From positions 401,700 to 465,699 of the forward strand of contig NC_080168.1 of NCBI RefSeq assembly GCF_950295315.1: a stretch of 64,000 nt of DNA, in the 5' to 3' direction. A program made the position numbers and the translations under genes. Positions 9,020 to 20,652 of the stretch are shown one piece after another; position 1 is the stretch's first letter; each line of letters opens with the position of its first letter. Source of the stretch: Erinaceus europaeus. Its lineage: Eukaryota; Chordata; Mammalia; Eulipotyphla; Erinaceidae. A model generated the notes under the pieces. It made no database searches and was not told where the DNA came from. It worked only from the letters and a program-made list of their open reading frames with translations.

Positions 9020-12000
9020 GCCTAGGACTCAGAACTTGAGGGCTCACAGCTCAGGCTCTAGACTCAGAGTTCAGGACTCAGGACTCAGGACTTATGGTTC
9101 AGAGATAAGGGACTCAGGACTCAGGGATCAGGACTCAGGGCTCAGGGCTCAGGGGCTCAGGACTCAGGACTCAGGGCTCAGGGACTCAGGGCTCAGGACT
9201 CAGGGACTCAGTGGCTCAGGACTCAGGGCTCAGGACTCAGGGACTCAGGGCTCAGGGCTCAGGGCTCAGGACTCAGGGGCTCAGGACTCAGAACTCAGGG
9301 CTCAGGGACTCAGGGCTCAGGACTCAGGGACTCAGTGGCTCAGGACTCAGGGCTCAGGACTCAGGGACTCAGGACTCAGGGCTCAGGACTCAGGACTCAG
9401 GGCTCAGGACTCAGGGCTCAGGACTCAGGGCTCAGGACTCAGGGGCTCAGGGGCTAAAGGACTCAGGGACTCAGGGCTCAGGGCTCAGGGACTCAGGGAC
9501 TCAGGGCTCAGGACTCAGGACTCAGGGCTCAGGGCTCAGGGGCTCAGGGCTCAGGGCTCAGGGCTCAGGACTCAGGGATCAGGACTCAGGGGCTCAGGAC
9601 TCAGGGCTCAGGGCTCAGGACTCAGGGACTCAGGACTCAGGGACTCAGGACTCAGGACTCAGGGCTCAGGTCTCAGGGGCTCAGGGGCTAAAGGACTCAG
9701 GGACTCAGGGCTCAGGGTCTCAGGACTCAGGTTTAGGGCTCAGGGACTCAGGACTCAGGGGCTCAGGGACTCAGGGACTCAGGGCTCAGGGTCTCAGGGC
9801 TTAGGGCTCAGGGCTAAGGACTCAGGACTCAGGGCTCAGGGCTCAGGACTCAGGACTCAAGGCTCTGGGCTCAGGACTCAGGGCTCAGTGCTCAGGACTC
9901 AGGGCTCAGGGACTCAGGACTCAGGGCTCAGGGACTCAGGACTCAGGACTCAGGGACTCAGGACTCAGGGACTCAGGGCTCAGGGGCTCAGGGCTCAGGG
10001 CTCAGGACTCAGCGGCTCAGGGACTCAGGACTCAGGGGCTCAGGGCTCAGGATTCAGGGGCTCAGGGCTCAGGATTCAGGGGCTCAGGGGCTCAGGACTC
10101 AGGACTCAGGACACAGGGCTCAGGACTCAGGACTCAGGCCTCAGGACTCAGGGCTCAGGACTCAGGACTCAGGGCTCAGGGCTCAGGACTCAGGGACTCA
10201 GGGACTCAGGGCTCAGGGCTCAGGACTCAGGACTCAGGGACTCAGGGACTCAGGGCTCAGGACTCAGGGCTCAGGGCTCAGGGCTCAGGGCTCAGGGCTC
10301 AGGACTCAGGACTCAGGTCTCAGGGGCTCAGGAGCTAAAGGACTCAGGGACTCAGGGCTCAGGGTCTCAGGACTCAGGGCTTAGGGCTCAGGGACTCAGG
10401 ACTCAGGGCTCAGGGACTCAGGGCTCAGGACTCAGGACTAAGGGCTCAAAACTCAGGACTCAAGGCTCAGGGCTCAGGGCTCAGGGCTCAGTGACTCAGG
10501 GCTCAGAGCTCAGGGCTCAGGAGCTCAGGGCTCACAACTCAGGACTCAGGACATAGGACTCAGGGCTCAGGGTTCAGGGCTCAGGGACTCAGGACTCAGG
10601 GCTCAGGGCTCAGGGGCTCAGGGGCTCAGGACTCAGGGCTCAGGGCTCTGGGCTAAGCACTCAGGGCTCAGGGGCTCAGGGGCTCAGGGACTCAGGGCTC
10701 AGGCTTCACGACCTAGGACTCAGGGCTCAGGGCTCAGGGCTCAGGACGCAGGGGGTCAGGGACTCAGGACAAAGGGCTCAGGGACTCAGGGTTCACGACT
10801 CAGGGACTCAGGGACTTAGGGACTCAGGGCTCATGACTCAGGACTCAGGGCTCAGGGAATCAGGACTCAGGACTCACGGCTCAGGGACTCAGGGCTCAGG
10901 GGCTCAGGACTCAGGGCTCAGGGCTCAGGGCTCAGGGACTCAGGGACTCAGTGCTGAGGGCTCATGGAGTCAGGGCTCAGGACTCAGGACTCAGGGCTCA
11001 AGCCTCAGGGCTCAACTCAGGACTCAGGACTGAGGACTCAGGGCTCAGGACTCAGGGCTCAGGGACTCAGGGACTCAGGACTCTGGGCTCAGGGCTCATG
11101 GGCTCAGGGACTCAGGCCTATGGACTCAGGACTCAGGGCTCAGGGACTCAGGACTCAGGACTCAGGGATTCAGGGACTCAGGGGCTCTGGGCTCAGGACT
11201 CAGAACTCAGGACTCAGGGACTCAGGACTCAGGGACTCAGGGCTCAGGATTCAGGGGCTCAGGGCTCAGGGCTCAGGATTCAGGGGCTCAGGGGCTCAGG
11301 GGCTCAGGACACAGGGACTCAGGACTCAGGGCTCAGGGACTCAAGACTCAGGGCTCAGGGACTCAGGGGCTCAGGACTCAGGACTCAGGACACAGGGCTC
11401 AGGACTCAGGGTTCTGGGACTCAAGACTCAGGGCTCAGGGCTCAGGGACTCAGGACTCAGGGCTCAGGGGCTCAGGACTCAGGGACTCAGGACTCAGGGC
11501 TCAGGACTCAGGGCTCAGGGACTCAAGGCTCAGGGCTCAGGGCTCAGGACTCAGGACTCAGGGCTCAGGGACTCAGGGGCTCAGGGCTCAGGACTCAGGG
11601 CTCAGGGACTCAAGACTCAGGGCTCAGGGACTCAGGGGCTCAGGACTCAGGACTCAGGACACAGGGTTCAGGACTCAGGGCTCAGAGCTCAGGACTCAGG
11701 ACTCAGGACTCAGGGCTCAGGACTCAGGGCTCTGGGCTCCGGACTCAGGACTCAGGGCTCAGGACTCTGGGACTCAGGGATCAGGGGCCTTGGACTCAGG
11801 ACTCAGGACTCAGGGGTCAGGGACTGAGGGGCTCAGGACTCAGGTAATCAGGGGCTCAGGACTCAGGACTCAGGACTCAGGGTTCAGGACTCAGGACTCA
11901 GGGCTCAGGACTCAGGACTCAGGACTCAGGGCTCAGGACTCAGGACTCAGGGCTCAGGACTCAGGACTCAGGGACTCAGGGCTCAGGACTCAGGGCTCAG

Positions 12001-15000
12001 GGCTCAGGGCTCAGGGTTCAGGACTCAGGGCTCAGGACTCAGGGACTGAGGACTCAGGGCTCAGGACTCAGGACTCAGGACTCAGGGCTCTGGACTCAAG
12101 GCGCTCAGGGCTCAGGACTCAGGGCTCAGGGACTCAGGGCTCAGGACTCAGGGGCTCAGGGCTCAGGACTCAGGGCTCAGGGACTCAAGACTCAGGGCTC
12201 AGGGACTCAGGGGCTCAGGACTCAGGAATCAGGACTCAGGACTCAGGACTCAGGGCTCAGGACTCAGGGCTCTGGGCTCAGGACTCAGGGCTCTGGGCTC
12301 AGGACTCAGGACTCAGGGCTCAGGACTCTGGGACTCAAGGATCAGGGGCCTTGGACTCAGGACTCAGGACTCAGGGGTCAGGGACTGAGGGGCTCAGGAC
12401 TCAGGACTCAGGTAATCAGGGGCTCAGGACTCAGGACTCAGTGACTCAGGGCTCAGAGCTCAGGGACTCAGGGCTCAGGGCTCACAACTCAGGACTCAGG
12501 ACACAGGACTCAGGGCTCAGGGGCTCAGGGCTCAGGGACTCAGGACTCAGGGCTCAGGGCCTCAGGGGCTAAGGGGCTCAGGACTCAGGGCTCTGTGCTA
12601 AGCACTCAGGGCTCAGGGGCTCAGGGACTCAGGGACTCAGGGCTCAGGCCTCACGGCCTAGGACTCAGGGCTCAGGGCTCAGGACGCAGGGGGTCAGGGA
12701 CTCAGGACAAAGGGCTCAGGGTTCAGGACTCAGGGACTCAGGGACTTAGGGACTCAGGGCTCAGGACTCAGGACTCAGGGCTCAGGGAATCAGGGCTCAG
12801 GACTCAGGACTCACGACTCACGGCTCAGGGACTCAGGGACTCAGGGCTCAGGGTCTCAGGGCTTAGGGCTCAGGGACTAAGGACTCAGGACTCAGGGCTC
12901 AGGGTCTCAGGACTCAGAGCTCAGGACTCAGGGCTCAGGGCTCAGGACTCAGGACTCAGGACTCAAGGCTCTGGGCTCAGGACTCAGGACTCAGTGCTCA
13001 GGGCTCAGTGCTCAGGACTCAGGGCTCAGGGACTCAGGGCTCAGGGGCTCAGGGACTCAGGACTCAGGACTCCGGGCTCAGGGCTCAGGGGCTCAGGGAC
13101 TCAGGACTCAGGACTCAGGGACTCAGGGCTCAGGGGCTCAGGGCTCAGGGGCTCAGGGCTCAGGACTCAGCGGCTCAGGGACTCAGGACTCAGGGGCTCA
13201 GGGCTCAGGATTCAGGGGCTCAGGGCTCAGGATTCAGGGGCTCAGGGGCTCAGGACTCAGGACTCAGGACACAGGGCTCAGGACTCAGGGACTCAAGACT
13301 CAGGGTTCAGGGCTCAGGGACTCAGGACTCAGGGCTCAGGGGCTCAGGGGCTCAGGACTCAGGGACTCAGGACTCAGGACTCAGGACTCAGGGCTCAGGG
13401 GCTCAGGGCTCACAACTCAGGACTCAGGACACAGGACTCAGGGCTCAGGGGCTCAGGGCTCAGGGACTCAGGACTCAGGGCTCAGGGACTCAGGGGCTCA
13501 GGGGCTCAGGACTCAGGGCTCTGGGCTAAGCACTCAGGGCTCAGGGGCTCAGGGGCTCAGGGACTCAGGGCTCAGGCTTCACGACCTAGGACTCAGGGCT
13601 CAGGGCTCAGGACGCAGGGGGTCAGGGACTCAGGACAAAGGGCTCAGGGACTCAGGGTTCACGACTCAGGGACTCAGGGACTTAGGGACTCAGGGCTCAG
13701 GACTCAGGACTCAGGGCTCAGGGAATCAGGGCTCAGGACTCAGGACTCACGGCTCAGGGACTCAGGACTCAGGGCTCAGGGGCTCAGGGCTCAGTGCTCA
13801 GGGCTCAGGGCTCAGGGCTCAGGCCTCAGGACTCAGGGTTCAGGGCTCAGGGCTCAGGGACTCAGGACTCAGGACTCAGGGATTCAGGGACTCAGGGACT
13901 CAGGGGCTCTGGATCAGGACTCAGAACTCAGGACTCAGGGACTCAGGGCTCAGGGCTCAGGACTCAGCGGCTCAGGGACTCAGGACTCAGGGGCTCAGGG
14001 CTCAGGATTCAGGGGCTCAGGGCTCAGGATTCAGGGGCTCAGGGGCTCAGGACACAGGGACTCAGGACTCAGGGCTCAGGGACTCAAGACTCAGGGCTCA
14101 GGGACTCAGGGGCTCAGGACTCAGGACTCAGGACTCAGGACACAGGGCTCAGGACTCAGGGCTCCGGGACTCAAGACTAAGGGCTCAGGGCTCAGGGACT
14201 CAGGACTCAGGGCTCAGGGGCTCAGGACTCAGGGACTCAGGACTCAGGGCTCAGGACTCAGGGCTCAGGGACTCAAGGCTCAGGGCTCAGGGCTCAGGAC
14301 TCAGGGCTCAGGGACTCAGGGGCTCAGGGCTCAGGACTCAGGGACTCAGGACTCAGGGACTTAGGGACTCAGGACTCAGGGACTCAGGGACTCAGGGCTC
14401 AGGCCTCATGACTCAGGACTCAGGACCAGGGCTCAGGGACTCAAGGCTCAGGGACTCAGGACTCAGGGCTCAGGGCTCAGGACTCTTGGCCTCAGGGCTC
14501 AGGGCTCTGGGCTCAGCACTCAGGGCTCAGGGGCTCAGGGACTCAGGACTCAGGGACTCAGGGCTCAGGCCTCACGACTCAGGACTCAGGGCTCAGGCCT
14601 CAGGGCTCCGGGCTCAGGGACTCAGAGCTCAGGGACTCAGGGACTCAGGACTCAGGGACTCAGGGCTCAGGGACTCAGGACTCAGGGACTCAGGGCTCAG
14701 GCCTCACGACTCAGGACTCAGGGACTCAGGGCTCAGGGCTCAGAACTCAGGGCTCCGGGCTCAGGGACTCAGGGCTCAGAGACTCAGGGGCTCATGGAAT
14801 CAGAGGCTCAGGGCTCAGGGACTCAGGGGCTCAGGGCTCAGGACTCAGGGACTCAGGACTCAGGGACTTAGGGACTCAGGACTCAGGGACTCAGGGACTC
14901 AGGGCTCAGGCCTCACGACTCAGGACTCAGGACCAGGGCTCAGGGACTCAAGGCTCAGGGACTCAGGACTCAGGGCTCAGGGCTCAGGACTCAGGGACTC

Positions 15001-15906
15001 AGGGGCTCAGGGCCTCAGGGCTCAGGGCTCTGGGCTCAGCACTCAGGGCTCAGGGGCTCAGGGACTCAGGACTCAGGGACTCAGGGCTCAGGCCTCACGA
15101 CTCAGGACTCAGGACTCAGGGCTCCGGGCTCAGGGACTCAGAGCTCAGGGACTCAGGGACTCAGGACTCAGGGACTCAGGGCTCAGGGACTCAGGACTCA
15201 GGGGCTCAGGGACTCAGGGCTCAGGGGCTCAGGACTCTGGGCTCAGGGACTCCGGGCTCAGGGACTCAGGGCTCAGGGACTCAGGGCTCAGGGCTCAGGG
15301 ACTCAGGACTCAGGGGCTCAGGGGTTCAGGGGCTCAGGGCTCAGGACTCAGGCCTCAGGACTCAGGGCTCAGGGCTCTGGGGCTCAGGGACTCAGGACTC
15401 AGGGACTCAGGGCTCAGGCCTCAGGACTCAGGGCTCAGGGCTCAGGGCTCAGGGCTCAGGGCTCAGGGACTCAGGGCTCAGGGCTCAGGGTCTCAGGGCT
15501 CAGGGACTCAGGGCTCAGGGTTTAGGACTCAGGGCTCAGGGGTCAGGGTCTCAGGTCTCAGTGCTCAGGGCTCAGGGCTCAGGGCTCAGGACTCAGGACT
15601 CAGGGCTCAGGGCTTAGGGCTCAGGACTCAGGGCTCAGGACTCAGGGCTCAGGGTTCAGGGACTCAGGGCTCAGGGACTCAGGTCTCTGGACTCAGGGCT
15701 CAGGACTCCATACTCAGGGGCTCAGGGGCTCAGCGACTCAGGACTCAGGACTCAGGGCTCAGGACTCAGGGACTCAGGACTAAGGACTCAGGGCTCAGGG
15801 CTCAGGGCTCAGGGCTCAGGGACTCAGGGCTCAGGGCTCAGGGCTCAGGGACTCAGGGCTCACAACTCAGGACTCAGGGCTCATGTTTCAGGGTTCAGGG
15901 GTTCAG
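9020..15906 (+). repeat. 6.9-kb heptamer satellite (GGCTCAG / GACTCAG), roughly 980 units
   Basis: Nearly every base belongs to a 7-bp unit, GGACTCA or GGGCTCA with an optional extra G, interrupted by rare marker variants (ACGACCTAGG, GGACGCAGGGGGTCAGG, GGCTAAAGG, GGGCCTTGG). The ends are degenerate and the middle is regular. Marker groups recur in the same order: 10637-10915, 12586-12840 and 13520-13770 share a signature of about 250 bases, and 11776-11860 reappears at 12339-12425, so blocks of 0.5-2 kb were duplicated inside the array. All three plus-strand frames stay open for hundreds of codons with SGLRTQD periodicity (three heptamers make seven codons); the minus strand is full of stops. 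Not a gene. The array begins about 4.7 kb beyond the GBX2 stop codon. Confidence 0.97.
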
Positions 15907-16160
15907 CCCTCTTCCCACCCCACCCCGGCTATCTCACTGTCCCCAGCCCCCTATGCTTGCTCATTCTTCCCTGTCCCTCCTCAGCTCCAGGTCTTGTCCA
16001 GACTGACCGCAGTGACCAAGGCTCCATATTGAGGGGGAGGCTGCAGCCCTGTGTTCGGCCCAACTCCACAGGCGCGAGCCGGTTGCCATTCCCGTCCCTA
16101 CACCTGCACACGGTCCCTCTACACCCCACTTATGGGTACCTCCTGTCCCCTACACTTGTT
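15907..16160. other. Unique sequence beside the heptamer array
   Basis: Cytosine-rich unique DNA with no splice structure or element recognised. Open frames continuing out of the array into this DNA are a carry-over of the repeat. Confidence 0.4.
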
Positions 16161-16370
16161 CCCCCACCTGTTGACCAGCCCCTGGCCCCTCACACCCGTG
16201 GACGAGGTCCCCCCACCTGTTGACCAGCCCCCTGGCCCCTCACACCCGTGGACGAGGTCCCCCCACCTGTTGACCAGCCCCTGGCCCTCACACCCGTGGA
16301 CGAGATCCCCCCACCTGTTGACCAGCCCCCTGGCTCCTCACACCTGTGGACGAGGTCCCCCACACATCTG
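16160..16370 (+). repeat. About 50-bp tandem repeat, four copies
   Basis: Four successive units contain CCACCTGTTGACCAGCCCC, TGGCCCCTCACACCCGTGG and ACGAGGTCCCC, with small length changes. Each unit carries the E-box CACCTG. Confidence 0.85.
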
Positions 16371-16745
16371 AAGACGGGGTCCTCCCTGCCCCCATGTGTA
16401 TATGGAGTCTCCCCCTGTCGACAGCCCCCCCCATTCTCCACACCTGTGGACGAGAGCCCCTGGTCTCCTGTTCTGCTGAAGCTGAAGCCCGGTCCCACCC
16501 TGGCTGGGAGGTGCGATTGCTGAGGACATGCAGCTGTGGTTCCCTGCGCCAGGCGCCCTGTTGCACCCCGGAGTCCAGCTGGTGGCATGGGGGTGTGTGG
16601 GTCAGTACCTGCCTCCTCCCCAGGTGTAGCGGGCTCAGACCCAGCCACTCTGGGGCCCTCTCCCTCCTCCCTGGGGTCAATCGGCCACCCCCCCACCCCA
16701 GCCAGGTGCAGGGCGGAAGCAGGAGGGAGGGCGAGGGCAGAGCCT
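16371..16745. other. Unique GC-rich stretch, no gene seen
   Basis: No exon, element or long tandem repeat recognised. One further diverged CACACCTGTGGACGAG copy of the neighbouring repeat is visible near 16439. Confidence 0.4.
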
Positions 16746-16985
16746 GGGGGCGGGGCCGGGCCGCGGATCAGGGCTGTAATCCCATTCCAGCCATTGTCAT
16801 TCCCGCCACCACAGGGGGGGAGGGGGGCTTGAGCCAGGGGTGTCTTTTGAGACCGGCGGCCACACCAGAGCCAGGCGGGTGACAAAGGCCAGAGAGGAGG
16901 GTGGCCAGGAAATTAAGAGATGCGGGCGGGCGGGGTGGCGGGGGCGCCCGGACTCTGGGCTGTTCAGGGCGGTGGGCATGGAGGC
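16746..16985. promoter_or_regulatory. Possible conserved noncoding block
   Basis: Balanced-composition segment (ATCAGGGCTGTAATCCCATT, CCAGCCATTGTCATTCCCG, GACAAAGGCCAGAGAGG, GGAAATTAAGAGATGC) between GC-rich unique DNA on both sides. Suggestive only; conservation was not tested. Confidence 0.3.
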
Positions 16986-18489
16986 GTCCCCCCAGGCCTG
17001 GCTCCCGCAGTGGCCCCCAGGTCAGTCAGCCTGCCTTCCCTCAGGACTCCCCGGGGGCCTTGATCTCCGCAGGGCACAGGATGGGGGAGATCTGACAGCC
17101 CGTCCCCAGCTGCCCTCGCCTCAATCTCCCTCCCCAGCCCCCAGCCCGGCAGGCAGTGGGCAGCAGCTGGGGGGGGGGGTGACCTCAGCAGTGGGCACTA
17201 GAAAGGTCGGCCCGGGGTCATACAGTCCGGGCAGTGGTGGACTGCTGAGGCACGAAGGGGACACCACCCGAGTCCAGGTCCAGGGAGAGTCAGAGCTCAC
17301 CCTGGGGTGGGGGGCACGTGGAGCCCGGAGCGGACCGCTTCTAAGACGGGAAGGAGGACTGTGGTGGAGGCTGGGCGTCTGGAGTGAGCTCAGGGGACAG
17401 GGAGGGACGTGGCCTCCAGGGTGGCCGGGGCTCCCCGTGACCCCGCGCCAAGGGGCAGCCCGGTCCCTCGTGGGCTGGGCTCCCCACCTCCACCAGGTGG
17501 GCCCTGGAACTCCGGTGGGCCCGCAGGGGTGAGGGGCGTCCTCTGCAGGCGGGGACCGGGACCCACGCAGATGGGGAGCCCCCAAGCCCCAGGCGGGGAG
17601 GTCTGGCCCTCAGTGCTGGGGTTGGGCGTGGAGGGATACCCCACCGGTGTCCACGGCCGGCGGTCAGCGTCCCGGTGTGTGGCCTGCGTCCCGAGGCTGC
17701 CTGGCTGGGCTGCACTCCAGCTCTGTCTCTGCGGATATTCCTCCTGTTTGCTCCATGAGGGCCCCGGATGAAGATGAATGTCGGCTCCATTCACCCGCGG
17801 CTGCCCCCGCCCGCCCCAGACCCCAGGGCCCCGGCCGCCAGGTCTCCCGTGGGCAGGCAGAGAGGGTGACACTGGGAAGGACGAGCCCAGGATCTGTGGC
17901 CGCCCCCCACACACACCACCCGCCCGGTGTGCCCGCAGAAGGGGATGGTGGCCACTCGCTCATGGGGACAGGCCCGGGCGGGCACGGGGGTGGGGGGGGG
18001 CAGGCGGGCAGCGGGCAGGCGAGGGCCTGCGGATGTGGCTGCCGGGATGGAAGCAATGAAACTCCCGGCAAGGGAGCCGAGCCTGGGGAGCCGGAGCCGT
18101 GTAGACCTGCTCCGGGGCCCGGGTCATGCCCAGCCCAGGCACCCAGGGGACCCAGGTGGGTGGGGGTGAGCCGGAGAGCCCAAAGGACCCCACTGGCACC
18201 ACTCAGCCTCCATGACCTGCCCAGAGGCCGAGGGTCTGGGGAGCACCGTGCACCCAGCCTGCAAACCCCAGAGCAGGCCGGGGGTCCCCGGTGTCCACGG
18301 GGGGGGTCGGCGGAGGGGGCTCTGGAGGCCCGAGGACAGTGTAAAGAGCATCCCCCCAGTGGACCCACAGAACCGCATGAAGGTGCCCTAGCGACAGGGG
18401 TCACCGTCCATCCCGGCCTGGAGGACACCGGGTGGGGGCAGGGAGACCCATCCCTAGGGCGGGGGGGGGGGGGTGCGGGCCGAGCCTCA
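16986..18489. other. GC-rich unique intergenic DNA, 3' side of GBX2
   Basis: About 1.5 kb of high-GC sequence with CpGs, short poly-G tracts (17170, 17990, 18465) and overlapping open frames on both strands that reflect low stop-codon frequency in GC-rich DNA. No domain, exon pair or SINE recognised. Confidence 0.45.
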
Positions 18490-18958
18490 GGGCTCCCAAG
18501 CGTAATTATTTGATCTGCAGATGTAAGTGGAATTTATTGTAACAACAAATATAGTGTCAAGGCCCAACCTTGGATTACAGCCGGCAGCCAAAGGGGAAGT
18601 GTATTAATTTTCAGCAGCATCTCAGGCCAGAGCCTATTAGAACGAGCGATCCTTCAGGCCCCCCCATCAGAATTAATCATCGGGAGTTAATTTGAAGCTC
18701 AGACAAGTTGCTGTTAATTTAGTGCGAGGAGGCCGGGCTGCGAGAAAAGGCGGAGGCACTGGCCAAGCCCCGTGGGGCTCATTAATCAGCCAGCCGAGAC
18801 GGCCTGGCTTGATTACAATTTGCAAAAAAATTCATTAGGGCCCGGGCGACTGACAATTTTTCTCTCTGCCCGTGATGTGACTCATTAGGCAGCCAAATGA
18901 AAGCTGTGATGAGGCCTGATGACAGCGGCCATCAGCCTGTTTATCTTCCTCCCTCGGC
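18490..18958. promoter_or_regulatory. AT-rich candidate enhancer 3' of GBX2
   Basis: An abrupt AT-rich island in GC-rich surroundings with many homeodomain-type TAAT/ATTA cores (GCGTAATTATTTG, GTATTAATTTTCAG, AGAATTAATCATC, GAGTTAATTTG, GTTAATTTAGTGC, GCTCATTAATCAGCC, ATTCATTAGGGC). It lacks repeat structure, splice sites and an open frame. This composition and motif density are typical of conserved enhancers beside developmental homeobox genes; conservation itself is inferred. Confidence 0.6.
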
Positions 18959-20094
18959 CTGTCTCCCGGCTGGCCAGGCGGCTCCAGGGGGCTCTGGAGG
19001 GCCGGGCAAGGGGCAAGGAGGGAGCCTCACCCACTGGGAGAGCGGGCCGCCCGCCACCCTCCTCAAACACCCCAAACGCGAGACTGCCAGCCGGGGGAGG
19101 GGGAGTCCCGTCCCGTGGGGTCCTCGCGGAAGGTCTCTGTTCCCACTGGGCCTCCCTTTCCCACGGGGGCGGGTGGTCCCGAGCGTCCCAGGCCCCATCC
19201 CGGCGTCCCTGCGTCCCTGCAGAAGCCGTCGTGCTGCGGGAAGAGGCAGTCCTCGGTTCCCCAGACCCAGCCCCCGGCGCGCCCGGCACCCCTGGCCTTC
19301 AGGCAATGTGTTCCCACCACCCTGTGGGGGCCGCCTCTACCAGAGCTGGGTCACCACGGTGGGCGTGGCCCAAGGACCTGCCCGGGATGGCCATGCTGAC
19401 CCTGCGTGAACGGACGTGATCCTGGACCGGTCACTCGGTGTCAGATATCCTGCCTCGGCCACTTCCACCACCGGGCACCAAGGGGCCCTCTCGCACACGG
19501 GCCGCTGCTGACATCCCTTCTTGGGACCCAGGTGACTGCTGGGAGGCCTGAGTGCCGCCCCCCCCCCCCCAGCCCGCACTGACCCACAGCCCCTCGCACC
19601 AGCCCGCGGGGTGGACAGGGACGGACGGGGTGGCCGACTGCTCTCCACCCAGCGGGACCCTGACCAGCACCGGCTGGGGTGGGTGGGTAGTGGGAGGGGT
19701 GGACCCAGCTGGGGACAGAGGGGTGGCACCCCAGGCCTCACACCCCCACCCCTGCTCAGGGTCTGAGGCCCCGGGTGGAGGGCTGAGGTTCACAGCCAGG
19801 TGTATGGCCACTCTGGGGTGCCCCACTCCCTGGAGTCCCTGGGCTTGGCACAGACCCCCCCCACACGCACACGCCGGCCCCCCACCCCTGCCCGGCACCC
19901 GCGAGCAGTGAACCCGCTCTCTTCCCTGTCACCGAGGGCGCTTCCTGCAGCCAAGGCTCTCTTCCCTGTCACCGAGGGCGCTTCCTGCAGCCAAGGCCTG
20001 GGCAGGGCATCCGTGGGTCCATCCCGCCCCGGCCCCCCCAGCTCTGGAGCCCGGCCTGCACGCACAGGAGACCCAGAGAACTGCCTCTGATGGT
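18959..20094. other. GC-rich spacer before the GBX2 3' end
   Basis: High-GC unique DNA. The only clear structure is a perfect direct duplication of 38 bases at about 19918-19993 (unit starting TCTCTTCCCTGTCACCGAGG). No exon or element recognised. Confidence 0.5.
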
Positions 20095-20652
20095 TTCCTC
20101 TCCTCTCTCGCTCCTTTTTATTATTATTTTTACCGTCATCATCATCGTTATTGTTATATTGTTATTCACAAGACTGAGGCGGGTTATGTGTCATAACTTA
20201 GAAGGAAATAAGCTACGTAGAAATAAATTAACACAGACGGGGGAGGAAGCCAGGGCCCCCCCCCACAGCTGCTTCCAGGCACCTGCAGGACAAGACTGAA
20301 AACAACAAAAAACAAAGATCAAAAAACCAAAGGGAAGTACCCAGTACCAAGTACCCAGAACGGGAGCCGAGGGCACGGCGGGGATGGGGGTGCCGGCGGC
20401 CGTTACCTTTGGAGCCAGGCGAGGGCGAGGCGGGTTGCTGGACCCCCGTGGACGTGGACGGCGGGCGGGCGGGCGGGCGGGCGGACGGGCTCGGGTCCCA
20501 TCGCCACCTCCAAGGGCCAGGAGGCTCCACGCGGGGGAGCTGCGACCTCCTGCGCTGGCGTGCGCCCCCCCCCTCCCTCTGCCTCCCTCTCTCCCTCTGT
20601 CTCTCCACACGCGTGTCCACAGCCGGGGCTGGGTGGCCGGGTCCTGCTGGCC
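20095..20652 (-). other. GBX2: GBX2 3' UTR (predicted)
   Basis: Follows the GBX2 stop codon on the minus strand. AATAAA (plus-strand TTTATT at 20117-20122) lies about 535 bases after the stop, giving a plausible cleavage site near 20095. AT-rich tracts around 20100-20230 and 20290-20350 (CAAGACTGAAAACAAC, AAAACAAAGATCAAAAAACC) look like conserved UTR rather than intergenic DNA. A (GGGC)n-like run near 20461-20487 lies inside it. The 3' end is inferred from the signal only. Confidence 0.55.
20117..20122 (-). terminator. Polyadenylation signal AATAAA for GBX2
   Basis: An exact AATAAA on the minus strand 535 bases past the GBX2 stop. It lies in an AT-rich stretch (TTTTTATTATTATTTTT on plus), so chance occurrence cannot be excluded. 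Confidence 0.5.

Noticed and set aside
9020..15906. Plus-strand open frames of 531, 589 and 532 codons in the heptamer array
   Set aside because: All three frames are open at once and read the same heptapeptide cycle; this follows from the unit having no stop. No start context, splice site or conserved domain.
9020..15906. Immunoglobulin switch-region-like repeat
   Set aside because: G-rich GGGCT-like motifs resemble switch repeats superficially, but GAGCT/AGCT hotspots are rare and the neighbouring gene is GBX2.
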